Assembly: GCF_024626525.1 (NCBI RefSeq)
Contig: NZ_JANJGU010000008.1
Span: 1 to 64,000, forward strand
Reading direction: 5' to 3'
Length of the DNA stretch: 64,000 bases
Source: Lederbergia panacisoli
GTDB taxonomy: Bacteria > Bacillota > Bacilli > Bacillales > Bacillaceae_C
Part shown: in pieces, positions 54,180-63,637 of the stretch
Layout of the letters: every line of letters begins with the position of its first letter
How positions within the stretch are numbered: the stretch's first letter is position 1
Program-made: the position numbers and the translations under genes
Notes under the pieces: generated by a model
Told to the model about the DNA's origin: nothing
Database searches by the model: none
The model's input: only the letters and a program-made list of their open reading frames with translations

Positions 54180-54709
54180 TTTACTGGCAAATTTTCCTTG
54201 CATTCTTTATTCCGGGAATCCTAGGCTACGGGGGAGGACCATCTTCCATTCCTCTTATTGAAAATGAAGTAGTTGGTACGTATGGTTGGCTTACTGTGAA
54301 CGAGTTCAGTGAAGTACTTGCCCTAGGGAATGCACTCCCCGGACCCATCGCAACAAAGATGGCTGGATATATTGGCTATCAACAGGCAGGGGTGCTTGGA
54401 GCTGTAGTCGCACTATTTGCTACAGTTGCACCGTCTATGATACTTATGATTACGTTGCTGGGTCTTTTATTAAAGTATAAGGAATCTCCCCAAGTAAAAA
54501 AAATGACGCAACTTGTCAGACCTGCAATTGCGGTCTTACTCGGCATCATGACAGTAAATTTTTTCGTAAACTCAATTTCTACAGATGGCGCAGGATATAT
54601 TCATACACTCATTATTGGGATAGCGAGTCTATTTTTACTAGAAAAATGGAAAATCCATCCTGCCTATGTTATTGCTGGGGCGCTTGCTTACGGAGCCATT
54701 TTCCTGTGA
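54176..54709 (+). CDS. Half-size chromate transporter (YwrA-like)
   Basis: 177-residue partner of the preceding gene. Family motifs are FIPGILGYGGGPSSIPLIEN and NALPGPIATKMAGYIGYQQ. The short-chain CHR proteins work as pairs. Stop at 54709 is followed by a GAACCTGTCC relic of the RAYT family. Confidence 0.88.
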   Translation: MIYWQIFLAFFIPGILGYGGGPSSIPLIENEVVGTYGWLTVNEFSEVLALGNALPGPIATKMAGYIGYQQAGVLGAVVALFATVAPSMILMITLLGLLLKYKESPQVKKMTQLVRPAIAVLLGIMTVNFFVNSISTDGAGYIHTLIIGIASLFLLEKWKIHPAYVIAGALAYGAIFL

Positions 54710-54712
54710 AAG

Positions 54713-54740
54713 TTGAACCTGTCCACTAGTCAACGCGCTT
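54713..54740. repeat. Fragment resembling the RAYT element end
   Basis: GTTGAACCTGTCCACTAGTCAAC matches the GAACCTGTCC end of the RAYT element at 8244 and is itself flanked by GTTGA/TCAAC. It is a weak relic. Confidence 0.35.
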
Positions 54741-54863
54741 GTTGTCATGAAAAGCTGATAGTGTTAAGATTAGTAAGCAGATATAGTTATTTTGAGCTAG
54801 ATTTATGCAACGTATCCTGTATTTTATTATTGCCTGAATTTTATATGTAAGGGAGCGTTATAG

Positions 54864-57377
54864 ATGGTTGCATTTTTAAATAAATTATTTGATCCAAATA
54901 CACGAGAAATAAAGCGCTTGGAAAAATTTGCGGAAAGCATCCAAGTATTAGAATCAGAAATGGAAAATAAATCGGATGATGAATTACGCGCAAAAACAGC
55001 GGAATTTAAGGAAAGATATCAAAAAGGGGAAAAACTTGATAATCTTTTAGTTGAAGCTTTTGCGGTCGTTCGTGAAGGTGCGCGTCGAGTACTTGGTCTA
55101 TATCCATATCCAGTTCAGCTCATGGGGGGAGCCACACTTCATGAAGGAAACATCGCTGAAATGAAGACCGGGGAAGGTAAAACCTTGACCGCTACGATGC
55201 CCGTTTATTTAAATGCGCTTACCGGAAAAGGCGTACACGTCGTGACGGTAAACGAATACTTGGCGAATCGTGATGCCACGGAAATGGGAGAATTGTATCA
55301 GTTTTTGGGACTGACAGTCGGTCTCAATTTAAATAGTATGTCCAAAGAGGAAAAACAAGAAGCATATGCAGCAGATATTACGTATGGTACTAATAATGAG
55401 TTTGGTTTTGACTACCTCCGTGATAATATGGTGCTTTATGCGGAGCAAAGGGTGCAAAGACCGCTCCACTATGCTGTCATTGACGAGGTTGACTCAATTT
55501 TAATTGATGAAGCAAGAACACCATTAATCATTTCAGGGCAAGCGCAAAAATCAACACAATTGTATATGCAAGCAAATTCTTTCGTCAACATGCTGAAAAA
55601 AGAGGAAGATTATACGTATGATGAAAAAACAAAAGGGGTTCAGTTAACAGAGGAAGGGATTAATAAAGCTGAACGTGCTTTTAGAATCGATAATCTATTC
55701 GATATTTCGCATGTGACATTGAATCATCATATTAACCAGGCTTTAAAAGCTCAGGCTAGTATGCATCTTGATGTAGACTACGTTGTTCAAGAAGGCGAAA
55801 TCGTAATTGTTGACCAATTTACAGGTCGTCTCATGAAAGGTCGTCGTTTTAGTGATGGACTCCATCAAGCCATCGAAGCTAAAGAAGGCGTCGAAATTCA
55901 AAATGAATCGATGACGATGGCCACGATTACATTCCAGAACTATTTCCGTATGTATGAAAAGCTCGCGGGGATGACAGGTACAGCAAAAACGGAGGAAGAA
56001 GAATTCCGCAATATTTATAATATGCGCGTTATTGCAATCCCTACGAATAAACCGATTACGCGGGATGATAGAGCAGACTTAATTTATGCATCGATCGATG
56101 GGAAATTCCGTGCTGTTGTTGACGATATTGCCGAACGCTACCGTCTTGGCCAACCAGTTCTCGTTGGTACCGTTGCAATTGAAACGTCAGAGCTCATTTC
56201 TTCGCTTTTATTAAAAAAAGGCGTAAAGCATAATGTATTGAATGCGAAAAATCATGGCCGTGAAGCTGAAATTATTGTGGAGGCAGGACAAAAAGGTTCT
56301 GTTACCATCGCGACAAACATGGCTGGCCGTGGTACCGATATTAAACTTGGTGAAGGTGTAAAAGAGTTGGGCGGTTTAGCCGTAATCGGTACAGAACGCC
56401 ATGAATCACGAAGGATTGATAATCAGTTAAGGGGACGTTCTGGTCGTCAAGGAGATCCAGGGGTCACTCAATTTTATTTATCAATGGAAGATGAATTAAT
56501 GAGACGATTCGGATCAGATAATATGAAAAACATGATGCAAAAACTTGGAATGGATGATTCCCAGCCTATTCAAAGCAGAATGGTTTCTAAAGCGGTTGAA
56601 TCTGCGCAGAAGCGTGTTGAAGGAAATAACTTTGATGCCAGGAAGCAGCTCCTTCAATATGATGATGTTTTACGTCAACAACGTGAGATTATTTATCAGC
56701 AGCGAAACGATGTAATGGAATCAGAAAATCTACGTGATATTGTCGAGAAAATGATTGTTTCTGTCATTGGGCGTGTTGTTTCCGCTCATACCCCTTCACA
56801 TGAGGAAGAAGAGCAATGGAATTTACAGGGCATCATTGATTTTGTAAATGGCAATTTACTTCCTGAAGGAGATATTACGGCAGATGATTTGAAGCGAAAA
56901 GATCCAGAAGTTATGATGGACTTCATTTTTGATAAAGTAAAAATTCGCTATGACCAAAAAGAAGAATATTTATCGCCGGAACAAATGCGTGAGTTTGAAA
57001 AAGTAATTTTACTTCGTTCCGTCGATTCAAAATGGATTGACCATATTGATGCGATGGAACAACTCAGACAAGGTATTCATTTACGCGCCTATGGTCAAAT
57101 CGATCCGCTAAGAGAATATCAAGCTGAAGGTTATTCTATGTTTGAAAGCATGGTCACTGCGATCGAGGAAGATACTGCGAAATACGTTATGAAGGCCGAA
57201 ATTCGCAATAACTTAGAGCGTGAGGAAGTTGCAAAGGGTCAAGCCGTGAATCCGAAAGAAGAAGGCGGAGAAGTGAAAAGAAAGCCGGTCCGCAAAGAAG
57301 AAAGCATCGGACGTAATTCTCCATGCCCATGCGGAAGTGGGAAAAAGTATAAACACTGCCACGGAAGGTTGGCGTAA
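54864..57377 (+). CDS. secA: Preprotein translocase ATPase SecA
   Basis: 837-residue motor of the Sec system. Walker A ([15 protein letters not shown], near residue 100), Walker B ([13 protein letters not shown] near 205), the [10 protein letters not shown] region and the C-terminal zinc-binding [13 protein letters not shown] (residues about 820-835) are all present. RBS GGGAG. It is upstream of prfB as in B. subtilis. Confidence 0.97.
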   Translation: MVAFLNKLFDPNTREIKRLEKFAESIQVLESEMENKSDDELRAKTAEFKERYQKGEKLDNLLVEAFAVVREGARRVLGLYPYPVQLMGGATLHEGNIAEMKTGEGKTLTATMPVYLNALTGKGVHVVTVNEYLANRDATEMGELYQFLGLTVGLNLNSMSKEEKQEAYAADITYGTNNEFGFDYLRDNMVLYAEQRVQRPLHYAVIDEVDSILIDEARTPLIISGQAQKSTQLYMQANSFVNMLKKEEDYTYDEKTKGVQLTEEGINKAERAFRIDNLFDISHVTLNHHINQALKAQASMHLDVDYVVQEGEIVIVDQFTGRLMKGRRFSDGLHQAIEAKEGVEIQNESMTMATITFQNYFRMYEKLAGMTGTAKTEEEEFRNIYNMRVIAIPTNKPITRDDRADLIYASIDGKFRAVVDDIAERYRLGQPVLVGTVAIETSELISSLLLKKGVKHNVLNAKNHGREAEIIVEAGQKGSVTIATNMAGRGTDIKLGEGVKELGGLAVIGTERHESRRIDNQLRGRSGRQGDPGVTQFYLSMEDELMRRFGSDNMKNMMQKLGMDDSQPIQSRMVSKAVESAQKRVEGNNFDARKQLLQYDDVLRQQREIIYQQRNDVMESENLRDIVEKMIVSVIGRVVSAHTPSHEEEEQWNLQGIIDFVNGNLLPEGDITADDLKRKDPEVMMDFIFDKVKIRYDQKEEYLSPEQMREFEKVILLRSVDSKWIDHIDAMEQLRQGIHLRAYGQIDPLREYQAEGYSMFESMVTAIEEDTAKYVMKAEIRNNLEREEVAKGQAVNPKEEGGEVKRKPVRKEESIGRNSPCPCGSGKKYKHCHGRLA

Positions 57378-57458
57378 TAATAGAAATGGTCGACCTTCTC
57401 TGATTGCGTCGACCTCCAAAGCACAGCAAGATATTCAAAATTTTTGAGGTGGTTCAAA

Positions 57459-58557
57459 ATGGAATTATTTGAAGTAAGATCAGAACTAGAAAAAACGGCT
57501 AATCGACTGGCCGATTTCAGGGGGTCTCTTTGACTTAGAGGAAAAAGAGACACGAATAGCCGAATTGGATGAAAGAATGCTGGAACCTGGATTTTGGGAT
57601 GATCAGCAGGCTGCCCAGACGGTAATCAATGAAGCAAATTCGCTCAAAGATCTCGTTGGTGAATACAAAGAATTACTTGAAACTCAGGAAAATCTTGAAC
57701 TCACCCACGAACTGGTAAAAGAGGAAAATGATCCGGAATTAGAAGGTGAACTTGAATCAGAGTTGGAAGAATTAATTGGACGTTTAAATGATTTTGAACT
57801 CCAGCTTTTACTAAGTGAGCCTTATGATAAAAACAACGCCATTCTTGAGCTTCACCCGGGAGCTGGCGGAACAGAATCCCAAGATTGGGGATCCATCCTT
57901 TTGCGCATGTACACGCGTTGGGCAGAGAAAAAAGGTTTCAAAGTGGAAACGCTCGACTATTTACCTGGAGACGAAGCCGGCATTAAAAGCGTCACTTTGT
58001 TGATTAAAGGTCATAATGCGTATGGTTATTTAAAAGCGGAAAAAGGTGTACACCGCCTCGTTCGGATTTCACCTTTCGATTCTTCGGGCCGTAGACATAC
58101 GTCATTCGTTTCTTGTGATGTTATGCCGGAATTTACGGATGATATAGAAATCGATATCCGAAGCGAAGATTTAAAAGTTGACACATACCGTTCAAGTGGA
58201 GCGGGTGGGCAGCATGTCAACACTACGGATTCTGCTGTTCGGATTACCCATATTCCTACTGGCACGGTTGTAACATGCCAAAACGAAAGATCACAAATTA
58301 AAAACCGTGAACAAGCAATGAATATGCTAAAAGCTAAATTGTATCAGCGTGAAATTGAACAAAAAGAAAAAGAACTAGCTGAAATTCGCGGAGTCCAGAA
58401 AGAAATTGGCTGGGGAAGCCAAATCCGCTCCTACGTTTTCCACCCGTATTCGATGGTGAAAGACCATCGGACGAATACCGAGGTAGGAAACGTCCATGCA
58501 GTAACAGATGGAGATATCGATACTTTTATTAATGCATTTTTGCGCTCTAGAATATAA
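57459..58557 (+). CDS. prfB: Peptide chain release factor 2, with programmed +1 frameshift
   Basis: RF2, which recognises UAA and UGA stops. ATG 57459 (GAGGTGG upstream) reads [20 protein letters not shown] and RGSL, then an in-frame TGA at 57531-57533; a +1 shift at CTT-T continues with [15 protein letters not shown]. The upstream AGGGGG (57519-57524) is the internal Shine-Dalgarno stimulator. The GGQ motif ([14 protein letters not shown]) and the tip SPF anticodon-like element ([10 protein letters not shown]) are present. Confidence 0.96.
57519..57534 (+). promoter_or_regulatory. prfB programmed frameshift site
   Basis: AGGGGG, then TCTCTTTGAC. The slippery CTT TGA C with an upstream SD-like element is the standard autoregulatory site by which RF2 shortage promotes its own synthesis. 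Confidence 0.95.
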
Positions 58558-58563
58558 TGTGCA

Positions 58564-58599
58564 AAAGCAGCCGTGTGTATCGTGCGGCTGCTTTTTTTG
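58564..58599 (+). terminator. prfB terminator
   Basis: AAGCAGCCG / CGGCTGCTT stem with seven T. Confidence 0.92.
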
Positions 58600-58636
58600 T
58601 TACAATAGAGATATCAATTTTAAAAGGATGTGGAAA

Positions 58637-59551
58637 ATGAATATAAAACCGCTAGTTGAAGGTAGTGAGCTGAAAGGATATAGGATTTTAAACAGCAGAA
58701 AGTCGTTATCCCTTGAGAAGACTGATAAACTTAACAGACTTGAAAAAGGTTTTGCAGGTGAGTTGCTTTTTTACGAAAATATAGTAGGACTTTCCAAGGA
58801 ATGGCTGCTCCTCAATGATTTACAGCTAGAAAGTAATAACAATAAATTTCAAATTGACTCGCTGCTAATTTGTAAAAAGTCCTTAATGCTGTTTGAGGTA
58901 AAAAATTACGAAGGAGACTATTATATAGAAGGTGATAAATGGTATTACATGAACGGTGATGCAATCCAAAACCCTGTAAATCAATTGGAACGAACGGAAT
59001 CCCTTGTTCGACGTCTGTTACAAGACCACAAATATAATAACATCCCCATCCAATCATATGTTGTCTTCGTTAATTCCAATTTCCACTTATATAACGCTCC
59101 ACGAAATCTCCCTATTATTTTCCCAACCCAATTAAACCGCTTTTTTAAAGAGCTCAATAACATTTCTTCCAAAACGAATAATTACCAGATGAGACTTGCC
59201 AAGAAGCTCCACTCACTACATAAAAATATAACACCCGAATTACCAAAATATAGCTATGGCGAACTTCGTAAAGGAGTAATTTGTGGTAATTGTTGTTCGT
59301 TTAATTTGGAGAGTAAAAAGAACACTTTATTTTGTAAAGACTGTGGGACGATAGAAGATATTTCCTTAGCAATATTACGAAGCGTCGATGAATATACGCT
59401 TTTTTTTCCAGAACAGAAAATTACAATTAGTTATATTTTGGATTGGTGTAATGGGATTAGGGGAAGAGACACCATTCGAAAAATTTTATTAAAAAAATAC
59501 ACTCTTAAGTGGAATGGCAAGGCCTCTTACTACGAAAAATCAAGTGACTAG
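58637..59551 (+). CDS. NERD domain protein with zinc ribbon
   Basis: 304-residue protein. The NERD (nuclease-related) domain covers about residues 30-150: GELLFYENIVGLSKEW, then FQIDSLLICKKSLMLFEVKN, where Asp and the E-x-K of FEVKN are the expected active residues. A zinc ribbon CGNC...CKDC lies near 221-245. The start at 58637 follows AAGGATG. The role is unknown; NERD proteins are often near mobile or defence genes, but none are seen here apart from the repeat array just downstream. Confidence 0.8.
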   Translation: MNIKPLVEGSELKGYRILNSRKSLSLEKTDKLNRLEKGFAGELLFYENIVGLSKEWLLLNDLQLESNNNKFQIDSLLICKKSLMLFEVKNYEGDYYIEGDKWYYMNGDAIQNPVNQLERTESLVRRLLQDHKYNNIPIQSYVVFVNSNFHLYNAPRNLPIIFPTQLNRFFKELNNISSKTNNYQMRLAKKLHSLHKNITPELPKYSYGELRKGVICGNCCSFNLESKKNTLFCKDCGTIEDISLAILRSVDEYTLFFPEQKITISYILDWCNGIRGRDTIRKILLKKYTLKWNGKASYYEKSSD

Positions 59552-61001
59552 AGGCTCTGTCACACTAATATTCCGAAAGCCATCACAGTTGCTCTGCGCA
59601 AGGCACTGATACGCAGAAAATCCGGCTGGTTTTTCACCAATGCTCTGTGCAAGGTCCCGATACACAGAATCTCCCGTTAGTTTGTCACAGTTTCTCTGCG
59701 CAAGGCACTGATACGCAGAATCTCCTGCTGGTTTGTCACAGTTGCTCTGCGCAAGGTCCTGATACACAGAAAATCCCGCTAGTTTGTCACTATAATTCTG
59801 CGCAAGGCACTGATACGCAGAATCTCCCGCTGGTTTGTCACAGTTGCTCTGCGCCAGGCACTGATACACAGAATCTCCCGCTGGTTCGTCACAGTTTCTC
59901 TGCGCAAGGCACTGATACACAGAAAATCCGGCTGGTTTTTCACCAATGCTCTGTGCAAGGTCCCGATACACAGAATCTCCCGTTAGTTTGTCACTATAAT
60001 TCTGCGCAAGTCACTGATACGCAGAAAATCCGGCTGGTTTTTCACCAATGCTCTGTGCAAGGTCCCGATACACAGAAACTCCCGTTAGTTTGTCACTATA
60101 ATTCTGCGCAAGGCACTGATACGCAGAATCTCCCGTTGATTTGTCACAGTTGCTCTGCGCCAGGTCCTGATACGCAGAATCACCCGTTAGTTTGTCACTA
60201 TAATTCTGCGCAAGTCACTGATACGCAGAAAATCCGGCTGGTTTTTCACCAATGCTCTGTGCAAGGTCCCGATACACAGAATCTCCCGCTGGTTTGTCAC
60301 TATAATTCTGCGCAAGTCACTGATACGCAGAAAATCTCGGTAGTTTGTCACCAACACTCTGCGCAAGGTCCTGATACACAGAAAATCCCGCTAGTTTGTC
60401 ACTATTATTCTGCGTAAGGCACTGATACACAGAATCTCCCGCTGGTTTGTCACAGTTTCTCTGCGCAAGGCACTGATACGCAGAAAATCCGGCTGGTTTT
60501 TCACCAATGCTCTGTGCAAGGTCCCGATACACAGAATCTCCCGTTAGTTTGTCACAGTTTCTCTGCGCCAGTCACTGATACACAGAATCTCCCGCTGGTT
60601 TGTCACAGTTTCTCTGCGCAAGGCACTGATACACAGAAAATCCGGCTGGTTTTTCACCAATGCTCTGCGCGAGGCATTGATACGCAGAATCACCCGTTAG
60701 TTTGTCACAGTTGCCCTGTACAATCATCGAAGATTTTCATTGTTCGTTACAAACTTTTATCTCTTGATACGGGTTTGGAGAGAATAAAAACTTTACTCCA
60801 CATGATACCGGCAATGGCCTCCGCTCTTATGACACCCTAGACCACCCAATAATTCACACATTAGCTACAATTAAAGAAAACCATACCACATATAGGTTTT
60901 CTTCAACTTTTTCCAACAATGGTTATGTTTGTGGAGAGTGTATTTAGTTTTAAAAAAATTGATTGTTGGTATACTAAAATTATTGAAAGGAGTGTTTTGT
61001 C
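59552..61001. other. Long gene-free region carrying the 51-bp array
   Basis: The region from the NERD gene to cccB has no supportable gene. The array takes 59592-60719. The flank to 60990 holds no convincing ORF. Confidence 0.7.
59592..60719. repeat. Tandem array of 22 exact 51-bp units with a conserved hairpin
   Basis: Each unit begins YTCTGYGcaag at 59592, 59643, 59694 and every 51 nt thereafter to 60663, without one indel, and a broken 23rd copy follows at 60714. Every unit has an inverted repeat TCTGYG ... CRCAGA with a 12- to 13-nt loop. The fifth stem position is C/G in 10 units, T/A in 5, C/A in 7 and never T/G. Neighbour units form a larger order: the variant ending GGTTTTTCACCAATG is mostly followed by the T/A type. 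There are no unique spacers. The 51-nt period leaves reading frames open on both strands, which explains the repetitive ORFs here. Confidence 0.95.
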
Positions 61002-61337
61002 TTGAAGAAAAAAGTAATTGGATTATTACTGGGAATGACGTTGGCACTTGGGCTCGCGGCTTGTGGCGGCGGAAATAATGCAAACGACAATAATAACAAT
61101 AATGGTGGTGCAACTGCCACAAATGATGCTGAAGCAATTGTAAAGAAAAACTGTATTTCATGTCATGGTGAAAATCTAGAAGGTCGAAATGGTCCAGAAT
61201 TGGCTCACATTGGATCCGAGCTTTCAAAAGATGACATTTTAAAAGTGATTCAAGAAGGAAGACCTGGAATGCCTGGCAATATCATCAAAGGCGATGACGC
61301 TGACAAGGTCGCTACTTGGTTATCTGAGAAAAAGTAA
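61002..61337 (+). CDS. cccB: Cytochrome c-551 lipoprotein CccB
   Basis: 111-residue lipoprotein cytochrome c. The signal peptide ends with the lipobox LGLAACGGG (Cys22), followed by an Asn-rich linker. The haem motif CISCH lies near residue 51, and the axial Met in RPGMPG near 88. A TTG start follows AAAGGAG. It carries electrons on the outer face of the membrane. The neighbour order to ftsE fits B. subtilis. Confidence 0.93.
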   Translation: MKKKVIGLLLGMTLALGLAACGGGNNANDNNNNNGGATATNDAEAIVKKNCISCHGENLEGRNGPELAHIGSELSKDDILKVIQEGRPGMPGNIIKGDDADKVATWLSEKK

Positions 61338-61339
61338 TG

Positions 61340-61376
61340 CAAAAAGGATGCGCTAATAATATCGCATCCTTTTTCA
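61340..61376 (+). terminator. cccB terminator
   Basis: AAAAGGATGCG / CGCATCCTTTT stem followed by T-rich sequence. Confidence 0.9.
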
Positions 61377-61504
61377 TGCAATAAACCTCTCTAATTCTCC
61401 AGAATTCTTATCCGACAAATCATTTCATTTAATCCGATTTAAGTTAATTCATTCTAATACTCGACTATCCATCGTATTCACCATAAACCCGACCAATGAC
61501 ACCA

Positions 61505-61741
61505 CTATCGTAGGGGGAGTTTTTGAAAAGAAGCTGGACTATCGATTAGGTCCCGATCGTCGACGGCGCTTTTTGTAGCAATAAATCCAGCATCGTCCCC
61601 TAAATTTTGTCCGAAGCCTTGTGTTTTCTTGTCATAATTATTCCAATCTGCCAATAGGTTTTGCCCTATATTTACTGCAGATGCATTTTCAAAGGAATTA
61701 ATTTTAATAACAAAAATATTAATGTTAATAGCACTAGCCAA
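61505..61741 (-). CDS. GerPA/GerPF-like spore germination family protein
   Basis: 78-residue protein with the pattern NIFVIKINSFENASAVNIGQ and a DDRDLIDSP C-terminus, resembling the small GerPA/GerPF-like spore-coat permeability proteins of Bacillus. A TTG start follows GAGGAGGTG. It is divergent from the Hsp20 gene at 61816. Family call is by pattern memory; moderate certainty. Confidence 0.6.
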   Translation of the reverse strand: MASAININIFVIKINSFENASAVNIGQNLLADWNNYDKKTQGFGQNLGDDAGFIATKSAVDDRDLIDSPASFQKLPLR

Positions 61742-61815
61742 TGGAGTCCACCTCCTCTTAACGAACTATATTCAAAATGATTGGTTTTATGATTCCTAAA
61801 AAGGAGGGATAGCTC

Positions 61816-62298
61816 ATGGATTTTGATAAATTAAAGCAATGGATGGAACTGGCACAAAAATACCAGTCGGGTGATTTTTGGAATAATATGATGAATCAAT
61901 CCTCCTTTGGCCAATTTATGAATGATTCCATGGATATGAGTGGGGGTCCCTCACAATCAGAAAAAACGAATCAACCTCAACATTCCACTACTTTTCCTAA
62001 AATTGATATTTACATAACGGATACGGAAGTCACAGTAATAGCGGAACTGGCTGGTTATGAAAAGGAAAATCTTCATATATCCGTTTCTGGAAATAAGCTG
62101 CTGCTGAAAGGGACATCTACTCCGATTATTATGGGGCAGCCTGTTCTCCAAGAACGAAACGAAGGTCAATTTCAGCGGATCATCGAATTGCCTGAACCTA
62201 CATTTTCAAATCAAATCAGGGCAAAGTTGCAAAACGGACTTTTAATATTAACGTACAAACGAAAATACTTTCAGGAAGAAAGAGTACCTATCGACTGA
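61816..62298 (+). CDS. Hsp20/alpha-crystallin-like small heat shock protein
   Basis: 160-residue protein with an alpha-crystallin domain at about residues 58-150 (IDIYITDTEVTVIAELAGYE, then LQNGLLILTYKRK). An N-terminal region of 50 residues is rich in Gln, Met and Asn. RBS AAGGAGGG. In Bacillus, Hsp20-like proteins such as CotM occur in spore coats, so a sporulation role is possible given its neighbours. Confidence 0.82.
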   Translation: MDFDKLKQWMELAQKYQSGDFWNNMMNQSSFGQFMNDSMDMSGGPSQSEKTNQPQHSTTFPKIDIYITDTEVTVIAELAGYEKENLHISVSGNKLLLKGTSTPIIMGQPVLQERNEGQFQRIIELPEPTFSNQIRAKLQNGLLILTYKRKYFQEERVPID

Positions 62299-62469
62299 AT
62301 TTGCTGAATATGAACTTAGCCAATGTAAATCGCATTTCATAATCACCATGACTTCCACCAAAACCCACTTTTCCTATGAGTTCTCGTCATAGAACTAGCT
62401 GCACTGCCAACGATGTTAGAAACCTACTTCTCCTTTTTTTTATAAAAAACAATATTGCGGGGAATAAAA

Positions 62470-63285
62470 ATGCCTATAAAAGGATTATTCAGCCAAAAAC
62501 AAAATAATGAAAATATATTAGAAAAAATAGCGGAACTGGAGAAAAAACAGGCAAGATTAAATGCACTCGAAGTTCATATTAAAAGGCTTTTAAAATTAGA
62601 AGAGGAAATCACGCCCCTTTTAAAAGGAGGGAATCTAGAAAAAAAGGACAAACCTCCACCGAGAATTTCGGAGAAAAAAGCGGAGCCGAGAGAGAAGGAT
62701 AAGAATAGGTTCCGTGGTGAAGCTAGTTTAATGGAAACCGCCATTATCAAAAAAATCACGCCTTTTCTAAAAGCTGTGGACAGAATGGACAAACAGATTA
62801 GGGAACTTGAAAAAAATGTCGTGCTGATCCATCAATCGCAATCGGAACTCACAATTCGACTTGAAGCAATGGAAGAGAATTTCTCCAGATTTCAAGAAGA
62901 AAATACTAAACCAACTGAAAAAAAGCCGCAAGAACAAGCGATGGTTATTAAAGAAATTCATATCGATAAATTTTATTTAGATAAATATGAACAAAATAAT
63001 AATTTTGCCCAGTTAGGAATTAAAGATTTAAGCGGTGCTCTAAATATTGGAGCGACTTACGGTAGGGAAGTGCTTCCGAAGGAGCTATCGGACCAATTAA
63101 AAGAGGATATGAAGGAATTCAAAGGGATGAAAAAGGAGTTTGGTATAGGAGAAGAAGAGTCTTCCAGTACGAATGAAGAGGAATCTTCCGGTATGACTGA
63201 AGAATCATCTAGCAGCGAGGAACCTGTGTACGATGCTGAATCCTTTACGGAAATACCAATAGAAGTCGTAGATGACGATAATTAA
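62470..63285 (+). CDS. Coiled-coil protein, possibly GerPC-like
   Basis: 271-residue protein. The N-terminal 150 residues form Lys/Glu-rich coiled coils (EKIAELEKKQARLNALEVHI). A short segment near residue 165-195 reads IDKFYLDKYEQNNNFAQLGI followed by KDLSGALNIGATYG, recalling the GerPC-type spore permeability protein pattern. The C-terminal tail is rich in Ser and Glu. The start 62470 was chosen over 62455. Similarity is from pattern only; the function is not known. Confidence 0.55.
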   Translation: MPIKGLFSQKQNNENILEKIAELEKKQARLNALEVHIKRLLKLEEEITPLLKGGNLEKKDKPPPRISEKKAEPREKDKNRFRGEASLMETAIIKKITPFLKAVDRMDKQIRELEKNVVLIHQSQSELTIRLEAMEENFSRFQEENTKPTEKKPQEQAMVIKEIHIDKFYLDKYEQNNNFAQLGIKDLSGALNIGATYGREVLPKELSDQLKEDMKEFKGMKKEFGIGEEESSSTNEEESSGMTEESSSSEEPVYDAESFTEIPIEVVDDDN

Positions 63286-63286
63286 A

Positions 63287-63328
63287 AAACAAAACGTGAA
63301 GTCAATTTTCATGTTTTGTTTTTTTATG
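63287..63328 (+). terminator. Terminator after the coiled-coil gene
   Basis: AAAACAAAACGTGAA / TTCATGTTTTGTTTT stem with a T-rich tail. Confidence 0.85.
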
Positions 63329-63430
63329 TCTAACAGTAGTTAAAAGGTCCTATTTCGTTAGATTCATCTAACTGGAAAGGTTAGGAAGAAAAACGACAAA
63401 AATGAAATGAAACTGTAATATAATTTTCCC

Positions 63431-63458
63431 TTAACATATTAATATCTGATGTTATAAT
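63431..63458 (+). promoter_or_regulatory. Sigma-A promoter of ftsEX
   Basis: TTAACA at 63431-63436, a 16-nt spacer and TATAAT at 63453-63458. It leaves a leader of about 175 nt before ftsE. The rest of this gap shows no gene. Confidence 0.7.
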
Positions 63459-63637
63459 AGGTTTGGGTTCATTTTTCGCCAGCAAGCGACAGAACGCAGC
63501 GGTTTTTTTCGCGATACATACGATTTTTAGCGGAAAAACAGAAAAACTACTATGTAAACCATATTTTTTGCCTTTTACAATTTCCATATTTAGGACATTT
63601 CGGCTATAAAAAATTGGTTTAGGAACCAGGTGATGAC

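Noticed and set aside
57459-57533. Frameshifted prfB pseudogene
   Set aside because: The AGGGGG and CTT TGA C context is the normal programmed frameshift of RF2.
59647-60417. 256-aa plus-strand ORF made of 17-residue repeats (and a similar minus-strand ORF at 59540-59971)
   Set aside because: The 51-nt unit is a multiple of three and lacks stops in these frames, so ORFs appear on both strands. There is no ribosome binding site, and the frames are cut by occasional variant units.
59592-60719. CRISPR array
   Set aside because: The whole 51-bp unit is conserved, including the part that would be a spacer; no cas genes.
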